Below, one piece after another: positions 53,280 through 63,748 of a stretch of 64,000 bases of DNA. The DNA lies in the NCBI RefSeq assembly GCF_002151125.1, contig NZ_MDJZ01000004.1, positions 124,001 through 188,000 of the forward strand. The letters run 5' to 3'. The DNA comes from Clavibacter michiganensis (GTDB taxonomy: Bacteria; Actinomycetota; Actinomycetes; Actinomycetales; Microbacteriaceae). Position 1 is the stretch's first letter; every line of letters starts with the position of its first letter. The translations under genes were made by a program, and so were the position numbers. Below the pieces are notes generated by a model. The model had not been told where the DNA came from. It made no database searches and saw nothing but the letters and a program-made list of their open reading frames with translations.

Positions 53280-53289
53280 CATCTACAGG

Positions 53290-53991
53290 ATGAGCTCCCG
53301 CTGGCACGACACCCTGGCCTCGTTCGACCTCGAGACGACGGGGGTGGACGTCGAGACCGCCCGCATCGTCACGGCGTGCATCGTCGTGCTCGACGGACGC
53401 GGCGAGGTCGTCGAGCGGCACGACTGGCTCGCGGATCCCGGGGTCGAGATCCCCGCGGGCGCGGCGGCCATCCACGGCGTCACCACCGAGCGCGCCCGGG
53501 CCGAGGGACGCGACGCCGGGGCGGTAGTCCTCGAGATCGTCACCACCATCCGCGAGATGTTCGCCCGCGGCCTCGCGCTCGTCGTCTACAACGCGCCCTA
53601 CGACCTCACGCTCCTCAACCGCGAGGCCGTGCGGCACGGGGTGGAGCCGCTCCGCGACACCGGCCCCGTGATCGACCCGCTCGTCATCGACAAGGCGGTG
53701 GACACCTACCGACGAGGCAAGCGCACGCTCTCCGTCGCGGCCGAGCACTACGGGGTGCGCCTCGACGACGCGCACGACGCGGGCGCCGACGCGATCGCCG
53801 CGGGCCGCGTCGCCCAGGCCATCGCCGGGCGCTACGCCGACCAGCTCGACATCCCGGTGCTCGACCTGCACGACCGCCAGGTCGACTGGTCGCGCGTGCA
53901 GGCGGAGAGCTTCCAGGACTACATGCGGCGCACCCGGGATCCCGCCTTCACGACCTCGGGCGCCTGGCCCGAGCGTCACGCCGGGAGCTGA
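53290..53991 (+). CDS. DEDDh 3'-5' exonuclease (DNA polymerase III epsilon-like)
   Basis: A 233-residue exonuclease. The DEDDh motifs are Asp/Glu in SFDLETTGVD, Asp in YNAPYDLTLL, and His/Asp in DDAHDAGADAIA. It resembles the proofreading subunit of polymerase III but is a stand-alone protein, probably for DNA repair or RNA trimming. The ATG at 53290 is 10 bp past the treS stop codon, with no strong ribosome-binding site of its own, so it may be translated after treS. A strong hairpin follows. Confidence 0.87.
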   Translation: MSSRWHDTLASFDLETTGVDVETARIVTACIVVLDGRGEVVERHDWLADPGVEIPAGAAAIHGVTTERARAEGRDAGAVVLEIVTTIREMFARGLALVVYNAPYDLTLLNREAVRHGVEPLRDTGPVIDPLVIDKAVDTYRRGKRTLSVAAEHYGVRLDDAHDAGADAIAAGRVAQAIAGRYADQLDIPVLDLHDRQVDWSRVQAESFQDYMRRTRDPAFTTSGAWPERHAGS

Positions 53992-54008
53992 GCCCCCCCC
54001 GGGGACGA

Positions 54009-54042
54009 CGAAGGGCGCCCGGCCGAGGCCGGGCGCCCTTCG
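54009..54042. terminator. Bidirectional terminator between the exonuclease gene and rpmE2
   Basis: A perfect 16-bp stem (CGAAGGGCGCCCGGCC / GGCCGGGCGCCCTTCG) with a two-base apex lies between two convergent genes. Confidence 0.8.
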
Positions 54043-54060
54043 CGGTGCAGCGAGCGGCTG

Positions 54061-54318
54061 CTACTTCTTGGTGCCGAAGCCCGCGTAGCGCGAGTTGAAC
54101 TTCTCGACGCGGCCGGCAGAGTCCATGATGCGCTGCTTGCCCGTGTAGAACGGGTGCGAGGCGCTCGAGATCTCGACGTCGATGACGGGGTACGTGTTGC
54201 CGTCCTCCCACTCGATGGTCTTCGAGCTGCCCACCGTGGAGCGCGTGAGGAACGTCTCACCCGAGGCGAGGTCGCGGAAGACGACGGGGGCGTACTGGGG
54301 GTGGATGTCGGTCTTCAT
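54061..54318 (-). CDS. rpmE2: 50S ribosomal protein L31 type B
   Basis: An 85-residue L31 with [14 protein letters not shown] and a C-terminus [20 protein letters not shown]. No cysteine is present, so it is the zinc-independent (C-) paralogue. In many bacteria such forms replace the zinc-binding L31 under zinc limitation via Zur, but I do not see a clear Zur box in the upstream 130 bp. ATG at 54318, with AAGGACACC upstream. Confidence 0.95.
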   Translation of the reverse strand: MKTDIHPQYAPVVFRDLASGETFLTRSTVGSSKTIEWEDGNTYPVIDVEISSASHPFYTGKQRIMDSAGRVEKFNSRYAGFGTKK

Positions 54319-54449
54319 CGGGGTGTCCTTCGTCGATTCTGGTGTCTGCGTGGGAAGCGAGGGTGTCCGGGATGATCACCGGACCAGTGGACGAGCCTAC
54401 CAGACGGGTGCCCGGAGCGGGCATGCGCGCCGAGAGGCCGCCGGACGGG

Positions 54450-55244
54450 TCAGCGCCGGACGGCGCGGGCCGTGAAGCGCCCGTCGTCGTGGGTGACCTC
54501 GAGCGCGAGCCCGAAGGCGCGGCCGAGGTTGTCCGCCGTGATGACGTCCGCGAGGGGGCCGGCCGCGACGACCGCGCCCTCGCGCAGCAGCAGGGCGTGC
54601 GTGAATCCGCGCGGGATCTCCTCGACGTGGTGGGTGACCATGACGATCCCGGGCGCCTCGGGTGCCGACGCGTAGCCGCCGAGCAGCTGCAGGAGCTCCT
54701 CGCGGGCGCCGAGGTCGAGGCTCGCGGCCGGCTCGTCGAGGAGGAGGAGCTCGGGGTCGGTCATGATCGAGCGCGCGATCTGCACGCGCTTCTGCTCGCC
54801 GTCGCTCAGCGTGCCGAACCGGCGCTGCTCGAGGTGGCCGAGCCGCCACTCGGCGAGCACCCGCTGGGCACGACGCACGTCGATGTCCTCGTAGTCCTCG
54901 TTCCAGCGGCCCGTGACCGAGTAGGCGGCGGTGAGCACGACGTCCAGCACCGTCTCGTCCGCCGGGATGCGGCGGGCCATCGCGGTGGACGCGAAGCCGA
55001 TGCGCGAGCGGAGCTCGAACACGTCGACGCGGCCGAGCTCGTGGTCGAGGACCGTGGCCGTGCCCGACGAGGGGTGCGCCATCGCGGAGGCGATCTGCAG
55101 CAGGCTCGTCTTCCCGGCGCCGTTCGGGCCGAGGACGACCCAGCGCTCGTCGCCGTCCACCGTCCACTCCACCTGGTCGAGGATGGTCGTCCCGTTCCGG
55201 ACGAAGGACACTCCGGACAGGGAGAGGACGTGGCTCATGCGCAC
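54450..55244 (-). CDS. ABC transporter ATP-binding protein, stand-alone (YlmA/ModF-like)
   Basis: A 264-residue ABC ATPase. Walker A is LGPNGAGKTSL, the signature is LSDGEQKRV, Walker B is LLLLDEPAASLD and the switch His is in VTHHVEEI. The His-Val-Glu-Glu-Ile end is typical of the YlmA/ModF-like group of soluble ATPases whose partner is not known. No permease gene is adjacent. Start may be GTG at 55244 or ATG at 55238; neither has a clear ribosome-binding site. Confidence 0.85.
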   Translation of the reverse strand: MRMSHVLSLSGVSFVRNGTTILDQVEWTVDGDERWVVLGPNGAGKTSLLQIASAMAHPSSGTATVLDHELGRVDVFELRSRIGFASTAMARRIPADETVLDVVLTAAYSVTGRWNEDYEDIDVRRAQRVLAEWRLGHLEQRRFGTLSDGEQKRVQIARSIMTDPELLLLDEPAASLDLGAREELLQLLGGYASAPEAPGIVMVTHHVEEIPRGFTHALLLREGAVVAAGPLADVITADNLGRAFGLALEVTHDDGRFTARAVRR

Positions 55245-55325
55245 GAGTCTACCGGCCCGGGCCCGCCGCGCGTCCCGGTCGCGGGGTGCGCAGGGGCGAC
55301 CGGACGGCGTCTCCCGCCCCGGCGA

Positions 55326-56510
55326 TCAGCGCAGGAGGGACGCGTAGATCGCCTCGGTCTGCCGGGCGATCCGGTCCCAGCCGAACTCGCGCTCGGCGCG
55401 GACGCGACCGGCCTCGCCCATGCGGCGCGCGGCGTCGGGATCCTGGACCACCTCGGTCAGGGCGGCGGCCAGGTCGCGGACGAAGCGCTCGGGGTCGGTG
55501 GGCGTGCCCGTGCCGTCGGTGGCCTGGTCGATGGGGACGAGTCGGCCGGTGACGCCGTCGTCGACGACCTCCGGGATCCCGCCGGTGGCGGTGCCGACGA
55601 CGGGGGCGCCGCACGCCATGGCCTCGAGGTTCACGATGCCGAGCGGTTCGTAGACCGACGGGCAGACGAAGACCGTGCCCGCGGTGAGCACGGCGGACAG
55701 CTCGCGGCGCGGCAGCAGGCGGTCGATCCAGACGACGCCGGAGCGCTCCTCCTGGAGGCCGCGGACGAGGGCCGTGACCTCCTCCATGATCTGCGGGGTG
55801 TCGGGCGCGCCCGCGCACAGCACCATCTGCACGTCGGCGGGCAGCAGCGCGGCGGCGCGGAGGAGGTAGGGCAGGCCCTTCTGGCGCGTGATGCGGCCGA
55901 CGAACACGACCGAGGGCCGCGACGGGTCGATGCCGAGGGACCGCACGAGCTCGTCGTCGTGCACAGGGGCCCACGACTCGAGGTCGATGCCGTTGTACAC
56001 CGTGTGCACCCGCGCCTCGTCGAGGGCCGGGTACGAGCGCAGGATGTCGCGCTTCATGCCGTCGCTCACGGCGATGACGGCGTCGGCCGCCTCGTAGGCC
56101 GTGCGCTCGATCCAGCTGGACACGCGGTAGCCGCCGCCCAGCTGCTCCGCCTTCCACGGGCGCAGCGGCTCGAGGCTGTGCGCGGTGACGACGTGCGGGA
56201 TCCCGTGCAGCATCGACGCGACGTGGCCCGCGTGGTTCGCGTACCAGGTGTGCGAGTGGACGACGTCGGCGCCGGCCACGTCGCTCGCGATGGCGAGGTC
56301 GACGGCCATGGTCTGCAGCGTGGCGTTGGCGCCCGCGAGCTCCGCGGGGACCGGGTAGGAGAAGACGCCGGGCTCGTCTCGCGGCGCCCCGAACGCGCGG
56401 ACGACGACCTCGGTCCGCTGCCGCATGGCCTTCACGAGCTCCGTGACATGGACTCCCGCACCCCCGTATACCTCGGGCGGATACTCCTTGGTGATCACGT
56501 CTGCTCGCAT
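55326..56510 (-). CDS. glgA: Glycogen synthase, Corynebacterium/GlgM-type GT4
   Basis: A 394-residue GT-B glycosyltransferase matching the actinobacterial GlgA/GlgM family. Landmarks are [18 protein letters not shown] at the start, [28 protein letters not shown] and the E-x7-E region [14 protein letters not shown]. Members use ADP-glucose; in mycobacteria the homologue makes maltose 1-phosphate rather than elongating glycogen directly. It is divergent from glgC, which supplies ADP-glucose, across a 46-bp gap. Start ATG at 56510. Confidence 0.9.
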   Translation of the reverse strand: MRADVITKEYPPEVYGGAGVHVTELVKAMRQRTEVVVRAFGAPRDEPGVFSYPVPAELAGANATLQTMAVDLAIASDVAGADVVHSHTWYANHAGHVASMLHGIPHVVTAHSLEPLRPWKAEQLGGGYRVSSWIERTAYEAADAVIAVSDGMKRDILRSYPALDEARVHTVYNGIDLESWAPVHDDELVRSLGIDPSRPSVVFVGRITRQKGLPYLLRAAALLPADVQMVLCAGAPDTPQIMEEVTALVRGLQEERSGVVWIDRLLPRRELSAVLTAGTVFVCPSVYEPLGIVNLEAMACGAPVVGTATGGIPEVVDDGVTGRLVPIDQATDGTGTPTDPERFVRDLAAALTEVVQDPDAARRMGEAGRVRAEREFGWDRIARQTEAIYASLLR

Positions 56511-56556
56511 TCGTCGAACGCTAGTACATGCCCTGCGGTGCATCTACGCTGGGGCA

Positions 56557-57798
56557 ATGGCATCGAAGAAGATCTTTGGAATCGTGCTCGCCGGCGGCGA
56601 GGGCAAGAGGCTCATGCCGCTCACCGCGGACCGCGCCAAGCCCGCCGTCCCGTTCGGCGGCCAGTACCGGCTCATCGACTTCGCGCTGTCGAACCTGATC
56701 AACTCGGGGCTGACGCAGATCGTCGTGCTGACGCAGTACAAGTCGCACTCGCTCGACCGGCACGTGTCGCAGACCTGGCGCCTCAACCAGATGCTGAACT
56801 CCTACATCGCGTCCGTCCCCGCGCAGCAGCGGCTCGGCAAGCGCTGGTTCAGCGGGTCGGCCGACGCCATCCTGCAGAGCCTCAACCTCATCAACGACGA
56901 GAAGCCCGACATCGTCGTCGTGGTCGGCGCCGACCACGTGTACCGCATGGACTTCAGCCAGATGATCGACGCGCACATCGCGTCGGGCCACGGCGCGACG
57001 GTCGCGGCCATCCGCCAGCCCATCGAGCTCGCCGACCAGTTCGGCGTGATCGACGTGGATCCCGCGAACCCGTACGCCATCCGCGCCTTCCTCGAGAAGC
57101 CGAAGGACCCGCAGGGCCTCGACGACTCCCCCGGCGAGGTGCTCGCGTCCATGGGCAACTACGTCTTCGACACCGACCAGCTCATCGACGCGGTCCGCCG
57201 CGACGGCGAGAACCCGGAGTCCGCGCACGACATGGGCGGCGACATCGTGCCGTGGTTCGTCGAGCAGGGGAACGCGGGCGTGTACGACCTCAACCGCAAC
57301 GAGGTCCCCGGCGCCAACGACCGCGACCGCTACTACTGGCGCGACGTCGGCACCATCGAGTCGTTCTTCGACGCGCACCAGGACCTCATCTCGGCGCTGC
57401 CGGTGTTCAACCTCTACAACAAGGACTGGCCGATCTTCAGCCAGCAGCTCAACAGCCCGCCGGCGAAGTTCGTCCGCGACGCGCAGGGGAACACGGGCAC
57501 CATGATCGACTCGATCACGTCGCTCGGCGGGGTCATCAGCGGCGCCCACGTCGAGCGCAGCGTGCTGGGCCCCTGGGTCATCGCGGAGTCGGGTGCGCGC
57601 ATCGTCGACAGCATCGTGTTCGACAAGGTCCACATCGGGGCAGGCGCGGTCATCACGCGCGCCATCCTCGACAAGGACGTCGAGGTCGAGCCCGGCGCGA
57701 CCGTCGGCGTCGACCACGACCGCGACCGCGCGCGCGGCTTCACCGTCACCGACGGCGGCATCACCGTCGTGGGCAAGGGCGTGCGCGTCACCCCGTGA
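56557..57798 (+). CDS. glgC: Glucose-1-phosphate adenylyltransferase
   Basis: A 413-residue ADP-glucose pyrophosphorylase. [20 protein letters not shown] is the nucleotide-binding signature, [15 protein letters not shown] binds substrate and [15 protein letters not shown] is typical. The C-terminal left-handed beta helix includes the hexapeptide-like run [18 protein letters not shown]. It makes ADP-glucose from ATP and glucose 1-phosphate, the committed step of glycogen synthesis. The ATG at 56557 has only a weak ribosome-binding site and may be leaderless. Its stop codon overlaps serB. Confidence 0.95.
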   Translation: MASKKIFGIVLAGGEGKRLMPLTADRAKPAVPFGGQYRLIDFALSNLINSGLTQIVVLTQYKSHSLDRHVSQTWRLNQMLNSYIASVPAQQRLGKRWFSGSADAILQSLNLINDEKPDIVVVVGADHVYRMDFSQMIDAHIASGHGATVAAIRQPIELADQFGVIDVDPANPYAIRAFLEKPKDPQGLDDSPGEVLASMGNYVFDTDQLIDAVRRDGENPESAHDMGGDIVPWFVEQGNAGVYDLNRNEVPGANDRDRYYWRDVGTIESFFDAHQDLISALPVFNLYNKDWPIFSQQLNSPPAKFVRDAQGNTGTMIDSITSLGGVISGAHVERSVLGPWVIAESGARIVDSIVFDKVHIGAGAVITRAILDKDVEVEPGATVGVDHDRDRARGFTVTDGGITVVGKGVRVTP

Positions 57799-58496
57799 GC
57801 GCCGTCCGCCCGCTGACGCCGCCCGTCTCCCCCGCGGCGTCGCCCGTCCCCCGCGCCCGCCCGCGCATGCTCGTGGTGCTCGACGTGGACTCGACCCTCA
57901 TCGAGGACGAGGCGATCGAGCTTCTGGCCGCCGAGGCGGGCTCGCTCGACGAGGTCGCCGCCGTCACGGACCGGGCGATGCGCGGCGAGCTCGACTTCGC
58001 CGAGAGCCTGCGCTCGCGCGTCGCGACGCTCGCCGGGCTGCCGGTCTCCGTGCACGCGACGGTCGGGGCGCGGATCCGCGTCACGCCGGGTGCCGAGCGC
58101 CTCATCGAGGGCCTGCAGGCGGCGGGCCACGTCGTCGCGGTCGTGTCGGGCGGGTTCCACGAGCTCCTGGATCCGCTGGCGGAGCGCCTCGGGCTCGACC
58201 TCTGGCGGGCCAACAGGCTGGAGGCGGACGGCGGGCGGCTCACGGGACGCGTCACCGGTCCGGTCATCGACGCCGCCGCGAAGCGCGCGGCCGTCGAGGA
58301 GTGGAGCGCGCAGCTCGGGATCCCGCTCGCCCGCGTCGTCGCGGTGGGCGACGGCGCGAACGACCTCGAGATGATGGCGGTGGCCGGCCTGTCGGTCGCG
58401 TTCGACGCGAAGCCCGCCGTGCGCCGGGGCGCCGACGTCTGCGTCGACCGCCGCGACCTCGCGCAGGTGCTCGCGCTCCTCGGCCTGCCGCGCTGA
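57795..58496 (+). CDS. serB: Phosphoserine phosphatase
   Basis: A 233-residue HAD-type phosphatase. Motif I is [15 protein letters not shown] (DxDST with the extra Glu typical of SerB), motif II is [11 protein letters not shown] and motif III is [11 protein letters not shown]. It hydrolyses phosphoserine in the last step of serine synthesis. It lacks the N-terminal ACT-like domain of some relatives and has a short Pro-rich N-terminus instead. GTG at 57795 overlaps glgC by four bases. Confidence 0.9.
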   Translation: MSAVRPLTPPVSPAASPVPRARPRMLVVLDVDSTLIEDEAIELLAAEAGSLDEVAAVTDRAMRGELDFAESLRSRVATLAGLPVSVHATVGARIRVTPGAERLIEGLQAAGHVVAVVSGGFHELLDPLAERLGLDLWRANRLEADGGRLTGRVTGPVIDAAAKRAAVEEWSAQLGIPLARVVAVGDGANDLEMMAVAGLSVAFDAKPAVRRGADVCVDRRDLAQVLALLGLPR

Positions 58497-58515
58497 GCGG
58501 CTGACCCGCAGCGCC

Positions 58516-59472
58516 TCAGCCGGCGACGACCGCGCGGGCGATCGCCGCGAGCTGCGCGATGTTCGCCGGCATCCGCTCCCGCTCCGACGGCAGGCTCGCG
58601 AGGTGCGTGACGTTGTCCAGGTACGCCAGGAAGATGAACGCGCCGAAGCGCTCGTCGGGGACGCCCGTGCTGCCGCCCGCCGCCGTGTAGGCGCGGTGGA
58701 ACTGCGCCCGCTGGCGCGGGGCGAGGTACATGATCGCCGCGGCGACGTCGAGGCCGGCGGGACCCAGCCCGCAGCGGTCGAAGTCGATGACGGACACGCC
58801 CGCGGGCCCCTGGATCAGGTTCCCCGGGTGGTAGTCGCCGTGCACCATGATGGGCGGCCCGGCCTCCGCGAGGGTCGACCGGAGCTCCTCGACGGCGCCC
58901 GCGAGCGCGTCCGCGGTGGAGCCGTCGGACATGATGCCCGGGTACCCCTCGACCAGGCGCTCCAGCCGCGTCGTCGCGTAGTCGGCGTCGTACCTGCGGC
59001 GCTGGCCGGCGAGGGCGACGGCGGCCGGATCCGCGCCCGCCGCATGCAACCCGGCCAGGGTCTCGGCGAAGGGGCCCGCATCGGAGGTGGCGGGCAGGCT
59101 GCTCAGCATCTCGCCGTCGTGCCAGGTGAGCAGGCTGGCCAGACGCCGCTCCACGCGCTCGCCCGACGCGCTGACGACCGCGCGCCGGAGGCCGACCTCG
59201 TCGTCGTCGGGGACGGCCGCCTCCACGGTCGCGGTCCAGGATCCGTCGCGCGTCCGCTGCGGCTCGGGCACCGACGGCCCGCCGAGCCCGGCCAGCATGT
59301 CGAGCCAGTCGAGCTCCAGGTCGATCTCGTGCTGCCTCCGGCGCGCGACGTGCAGGCGGAGGAGGTACCGGGATCCGCCGTCCACGTCGACGCGGTACGC
59401 GTGGTTGTGCGTGGCCCCGAGCTCGGTGAGCGCGGCGGGACCGAGGTCCCAGGCCGCCAGGAGGTCGGACAC
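58516..59472 (-). CDS. Aminoglycoside phosphotransferase (APH)-like kinase
   Basis: A 318-residue protein-kinase-like enzyme of the APH/choline kinase type. The catalytic Asp is in MVHGDYHPGNLIQ and the metal-binding Asp is in VIDFDRCGLG. These proteins phosphorylate sugars, aminoglycosides or small metabolites; I would not infer antibiotic resistance. The GTG at 59472 follows GGGGAGA. It lies 23 bp downstream of the SDR gene in the same direction and is convergent with serB. Confidence 0.85.
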   Translation of the reverse strand: MSDLLAAWDLGPAALTELGATHNHAYRVDVDGGSRYLLRLHVARRRQHEIDLELDWLDMLAGLGGPSVPEPQRTRDGSWTATVEAAVPDDDEVGLRRAVVSASGERVERRLASLLTWHDGEMLSSLPATSDAGPFAETLAGLHAAGADPAAVALAGQRRRYDADYATTRLERLVEGYPGIMSDGSTADALAGAVEELRSTLAEAGPPIMVHGDYHPGNLIQGPAGVSVIDFDRCGLGPAGLDVAAAIMYLAPRQRAQFHRAYTAAGGSTGVPDERFGAFIFLAYLDNVTHLASLPSERERMPANIAQLAAIARAVVAG

Positions 59473-59495
59473 GGCGCTCTCCCCGACCGGCGGGG

Positions 59496-60206
59496 TCAGT
59501 GGCCCATGCCGAGGCCGCCGTCGACCGGGATCACGGCGCCGGAGATGTACGCGGCCTCGTCGGAGGAGACCCACGCCACGACGCCCGCGACCTCGGCGGC
59601 GGTGCCGTAGCGGCCGGCCGGGATGGACTTCCTGTACTCGGCCGCGGTCGCCTCGGGGAGCTCGGCCGTCATGTCGGTCTCGATGAACCCGGGCGCGACG
59701 ACGTTCGCCGTGATCCCGCGGCCGCCAAGCTCGCGCGTGACCGAGCGGGCGAGGCCCACCAGCCCGCTCTTCGAGGCCGCGTAGTTGACCTGGCCGCCGG
59801 AGCCGTAGAGGCCGACGACGCTGGAGATGAGGACGATGCGGCCGAAGCGCGCCTTGAGCATGCCCTTCGACGCGCGCTTGACGACGCGGAACGCGCCCCC
59901 GAGGTTCGTGTCGACGACCTCGGTGAAGTCGTCGTCGCTCATCCGCATCATGAGGGTGTCGCGCGTGATGCCCGCGTTGGCCACCACGACCTCCACGGGT
60001 CCGTATGCGGCCTCGACCGCCGTGAAGGCGGCGTCGACCGACGCGGCGTCGGTCACGTCGGCACGCACCGTGAGGCTACCCGCGGGGCCCTCGCCGGAGC
60101 GGGCGGTGACGGCGACGCGGTGGCCGCGGCGCAGCATCTCCTCGGCGATCGCGTACCCGATCCCCCTGTTGCCTCCGGTGACGACGACGGTGCGTGCGGT
60201 GCTCAT
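59496..60206 (-). CDS. fabG: 3-oxoacyl-ACP reductase, FabG-like SDR
   Basis: A 236-residue SDR with VVTGGNRGIGYAIA, VANAGITRD, and the catalytic triad Ser in VLISSVVG and Tyr/Lys in NYAASKSG. VVAPGFIETDMT and AYISGAVIPVDGG complete a typical FabG. It reduces 3-oxoacyl-ACP with NADPH in fatty-acid synthesis; it resembles mycobacterial MabA/FabG1. ATG at 60206. It is divergent from the DUF3099 gene. Confidence 0.9.
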   Translation of the reverse strand: MSTARTVVVTGGNRGIGYAIAEEMLRRGHRVAVTARSGEGPAGSLTVRADVTDAASVDAAFTAVEAAYGPVEVVVANAGITRDTLMMRMSDDDFTEVVDTNLGGAFRVVKRASKGMLKARFGRIVLISSVVGLYGSGGQVNYAASKSGLVGLARSVTRELGGRGITANVVAPGFIETDMTAELPEATAAEYRKSIPAGRYGTAAEVAGVVAWVSSDEAAYISGAVIPVDGGLGMGH

Positions 60207-60326
60207 GGGGGACCTTCCATTACGGCTTGGAGGGGGCTTGCGGACGCGGACGAGCCTATCGGTGGCGCGGCGTACCCTGGTCTCGATGGGGAGCGCGTCG
60301 CTCCTCGCGAAGGACGCCATCCACGC

Positions 60327-60779
60327 ATGCAAGCTCCGCAGCAGTCGGTCACCAGCCTCCCCCGGTCCCCGCAGGAGGACCGCCATGCCCGCATGGTCAA
60401 GTACACGGTCGCGATGAGCATCCGCATGGTCTGCATCCTGTCCTGCCTCTTCCTGCAGGGCTGGTGGCTGGCCGTCGCCGCCATCGGCGCCATCGTCCTG
60501 CCGTACTTCGCGGTCATCCTCGCGAACGTGGGCGGCAACCAGGGGACCGCGGTCGAGCGGCCCGGCGGCGTGGTCGTCGTCTCCGCGCGCCACTCCGGCT
60601 TCCCGCCGCCGGCCGAGCCGTACGTTCCGTCCGAGCCCTTCCGCGCGTCCGAGGCGTTCACCACGCCCGAGCCCTTCACGACCTACGAGACCGGTCGGGC
60701 GCCCGAGGCGCCGCGGACCTCCGACGCTCGTCCGACGGCCGCCGGCGGCACCGCGCCCGACACCCCGACCGACGCGTGA
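60327..60779 (+). CDS. DUF3099 family membrane protein
   Basis: A 150-residue protein with two membrane segments (IRMVCILSCLFLQGWWLAV and AIGAIVLPYFAVILANVG), matching the actinobacterial DUF3099 family. The C-terminal half is a Pro/Thr/Glu-rich tail with repeated EPF and EAF elements, likely disordered. Function is unknown. The ATG at 60327 is the plausible start, with AAGGA 12 bases upstream. Its stop codon overlaps the small Cys-protein gene (GTGA), which in turn overlaps the SURF1 gene. Confidence 0.82.
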   Translation: MQAPQQSVTSLPRSPQEDRHARMVKYTVAMSIRMVCILSCLFLQGWWLAVAAIGAIVLPYFAVILANVGGNQGTAVERPGGVVVVSARHSGFPPPAEPYVPSEPFRASEAFTTPEPFTTYETGRAPEAPRTSDARPTAAGGTAPDTPTDA

Positions 60780-61033
60780 GCGGGCTCGCCTCCTGGGGCC
60801 TCGGATCCGCCGGGCCGTCCTCCGACGTCGTCGAGTGCTCGCGCGCCGGCTGCCGCCTCGACGCGGCGTGGCGCGTCGAGTGGCGGAACCCCCGCATCCA
60901 CACGACCGACCGCGTGAAGACGTGGACGGCGTGCGACGATCACGTCGGCTTCCTGCGCGACTTCCTCGCCGGCCGCGACTTCCCGGTGCGGGTCGCCGCG
61001 ATCGACGCGCCCGTCGAAGGGGCGATCGCGTGA
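60776..61033 (+). CDS. Small conserved cysteine-containing protein, possible zinc-binding
   Basis: An 85-residue protein of a small actinobacterial family that I recognise by pattern but cannot name. CSRAGC and a later TACDDHVGFL give a C-x4-C ... C-x2-H set that could hold a metal; WRVEWRNPRIHTTDRVKTW lies between. GTG at 60776 overlaps the DUF3099 stop codon, and its own stop codon overlaps SURF1. Tight coupling suggests a role near cytochrome oxidase assembly, which is inference. Confidence 0.75.
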   Translation: MSGLASWGLGSAGPSSDVVECSRAGCRLDAAWRVEWRNPRIHTTDRVKTWTACDDHVGFLRDFLAGRDFPVRVAAIDAPVEGAIA

Positions 61034-61875
61034 GCCGCTGGCGCTTCGTCCTCAACCGCAGGTGGGCCGGCTACCTGCTGGTCGCCGTCGTCTTCGCGAT
61101 CGCGTGCGCGCTGCTCAGCCACTGGCAGTTCGCCCGCCGGGACGAGGCCCTCGCCGAGATCGCCAAGGTCGAGGACAACTGGGACCGCGCCCCGCAGCCC
61201 GTCGACCAGGTGCTCGCCGACACGTCGGCGTACGTCGACACGCAGAAGTGGACGCCCGTCACGATGACCGGCACCTACCTGATGGACGAGCAGCTGCTGG
61301 CCCGCAACCGCCCCTTCAACGGGCAGCCGGGGTTCGAGGTGCTCACGCCGTTCCGGCTCGACGACGGTCGCGTGTTCGTGGTCGACCGGGGCTGGGTGCC
61401 CATCGGCAACTCCCAGGACTCCCCCGACTCCGTCCCGGCGCCGCCCGCCGGCGAGGTCACCGTCACGGCCAGGCTCAAGGCCGGCGAGCCGGAGCTGCCG
61501 GGCCGCTCCGCCCCCGAGGGGCAGATCGCCACCGTGAACCTGCCCGACATCGCGGACCGCGTCGGATCGCCGACGTTCACGGGCGCCTACGGGCTGCTCA
61601 TCTCGGAGGATCCGGCCCCCGCGGAGGCCGCGCCGTTCGCGACGCCGCGCCCCGAGGAGGACGAGGGGCCGCACCTCTCCTACGCCTTCCAGTGGCTGGT
61701 GTTCGCGATCATCGCGTTCGTGGGACTCGGCGTCGCGATCCGCAACGAGTACCGCATCATCAACGCGGACGATCCCGAGGAGCAGGACCGCGAGCGCGCC
61801 CGGCAGGCCAAGCGCGCCCGGAAGCAGCCCTCGGACGCCGACGTCGAGGACCGGATCCTCGACGACGCACGCTGA
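61030..61875 (+). CDS. SURF1 family protein (cytochrome oxidase assembly)
   Basis: A 281-residue membrane protein. One membrane segment is near the N-terminus (AGYLLVAVVFAIACALLSHWQ) and one near residues 218-240 (FQWLVFAIIAFVGLGVAI), with an extracellular domain between containing VDRGWVPIG. SURF1/Shy1 proteins help build the haem a centre of cytochrome c oxidase. The C-terminus is charged. GTG at 61030 overlaps the upstream gene. Confidence 0.9.
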   Translation: MSRWRFVLNRRWAGYLLVAVVFAIACALLSHWQFARRDEALAEIAKVEDNWDRAPQPVDQVLADTSAYVDTQKWTPVTMTGTYLMDEQLLARNRPFNGQPGFEVLTPFRLDDGRVFVVDRGWVPIGNSQDSPDSVPAPPAGEVTVTARLKAGEPELPGRSAPEGQIATVNLPDIADRVGSPTFTGAYGLLISEDPAPAEAAPFATPRPEEDEGPHLSYAFQWLVFAIIAFVGLGVAIRNEYRIINADDPEEQDRERARQAKRARKQPSDADVEDRILDDAR

Positions 61876-61926
61876 GCAGGCGGGTGGGAGAGCCCGACCC
61901 AGCCGGCCGGCGCGCGCCCGCTCGGC

Positions 61927-63525
<1,599 letters not shown>

Positions 63526-63553
63526 GGTGAATGGTCCTTCTGATCAGCGGATG

Positions 63554-63570
63554 TCCCACGGTCCGTGGGA
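63554..63570 (-). promoter_or_regulatory. Palindromic hairpin upstream of the ABC-F gene
   Basis: The perfect inverted repeat TCCCACGG-T-CCGTGGGA lies just upstream of the ribosome-binding region on the minus strand. It could be an operator, or a leader hairpin if transcription begins upstream. No leader peptide was identified. Confidence 0.4.
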
Positions 63571-63691
63571 GGTGGGCGACCCGCAGCAGAGGGGGTCGAG
63601 CCCGGTCGGTCGAGGGCGTCCATCGGACCCGACCGGTCCAGTGTACGAGACGACGGCGTCGCGGCCCTCTTCCCGGCGGGCGGCCACGCGA

Positions 63692-63724
63692 CGACGGCCC
63701 CACCCGGAGCGGGTGGGGCCGTCG
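63692..63724 (-). terminator. Terminator of the SufT-like gene
   Basis: CGACGGCCCCACCC / GGGTGGGGCCGTCG is a perfect 14-bp stem with a 5-base loop, 25 bp past the stop codon on the minus strand. It separates that gene from the ABC-F gene. Confidence 0.75.
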
Positions 63725-63748
63725 AGGACGTGCGGGTGGTGCGGCGGA

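Noticed and set aside
54342-58496. Open frame of 1384 codons whose end coincides with SerB
   Set aside because: Only the final 233 codons are a real gene; the upstream part is antisense to the ABC ATPase and glgA and out of frame with glgC.
58516-59472. Aminoglycoside resistance gene
   Set aside because: The APH fold is shared by many housekeeping kinases, and no resistance context or mobile element is present.
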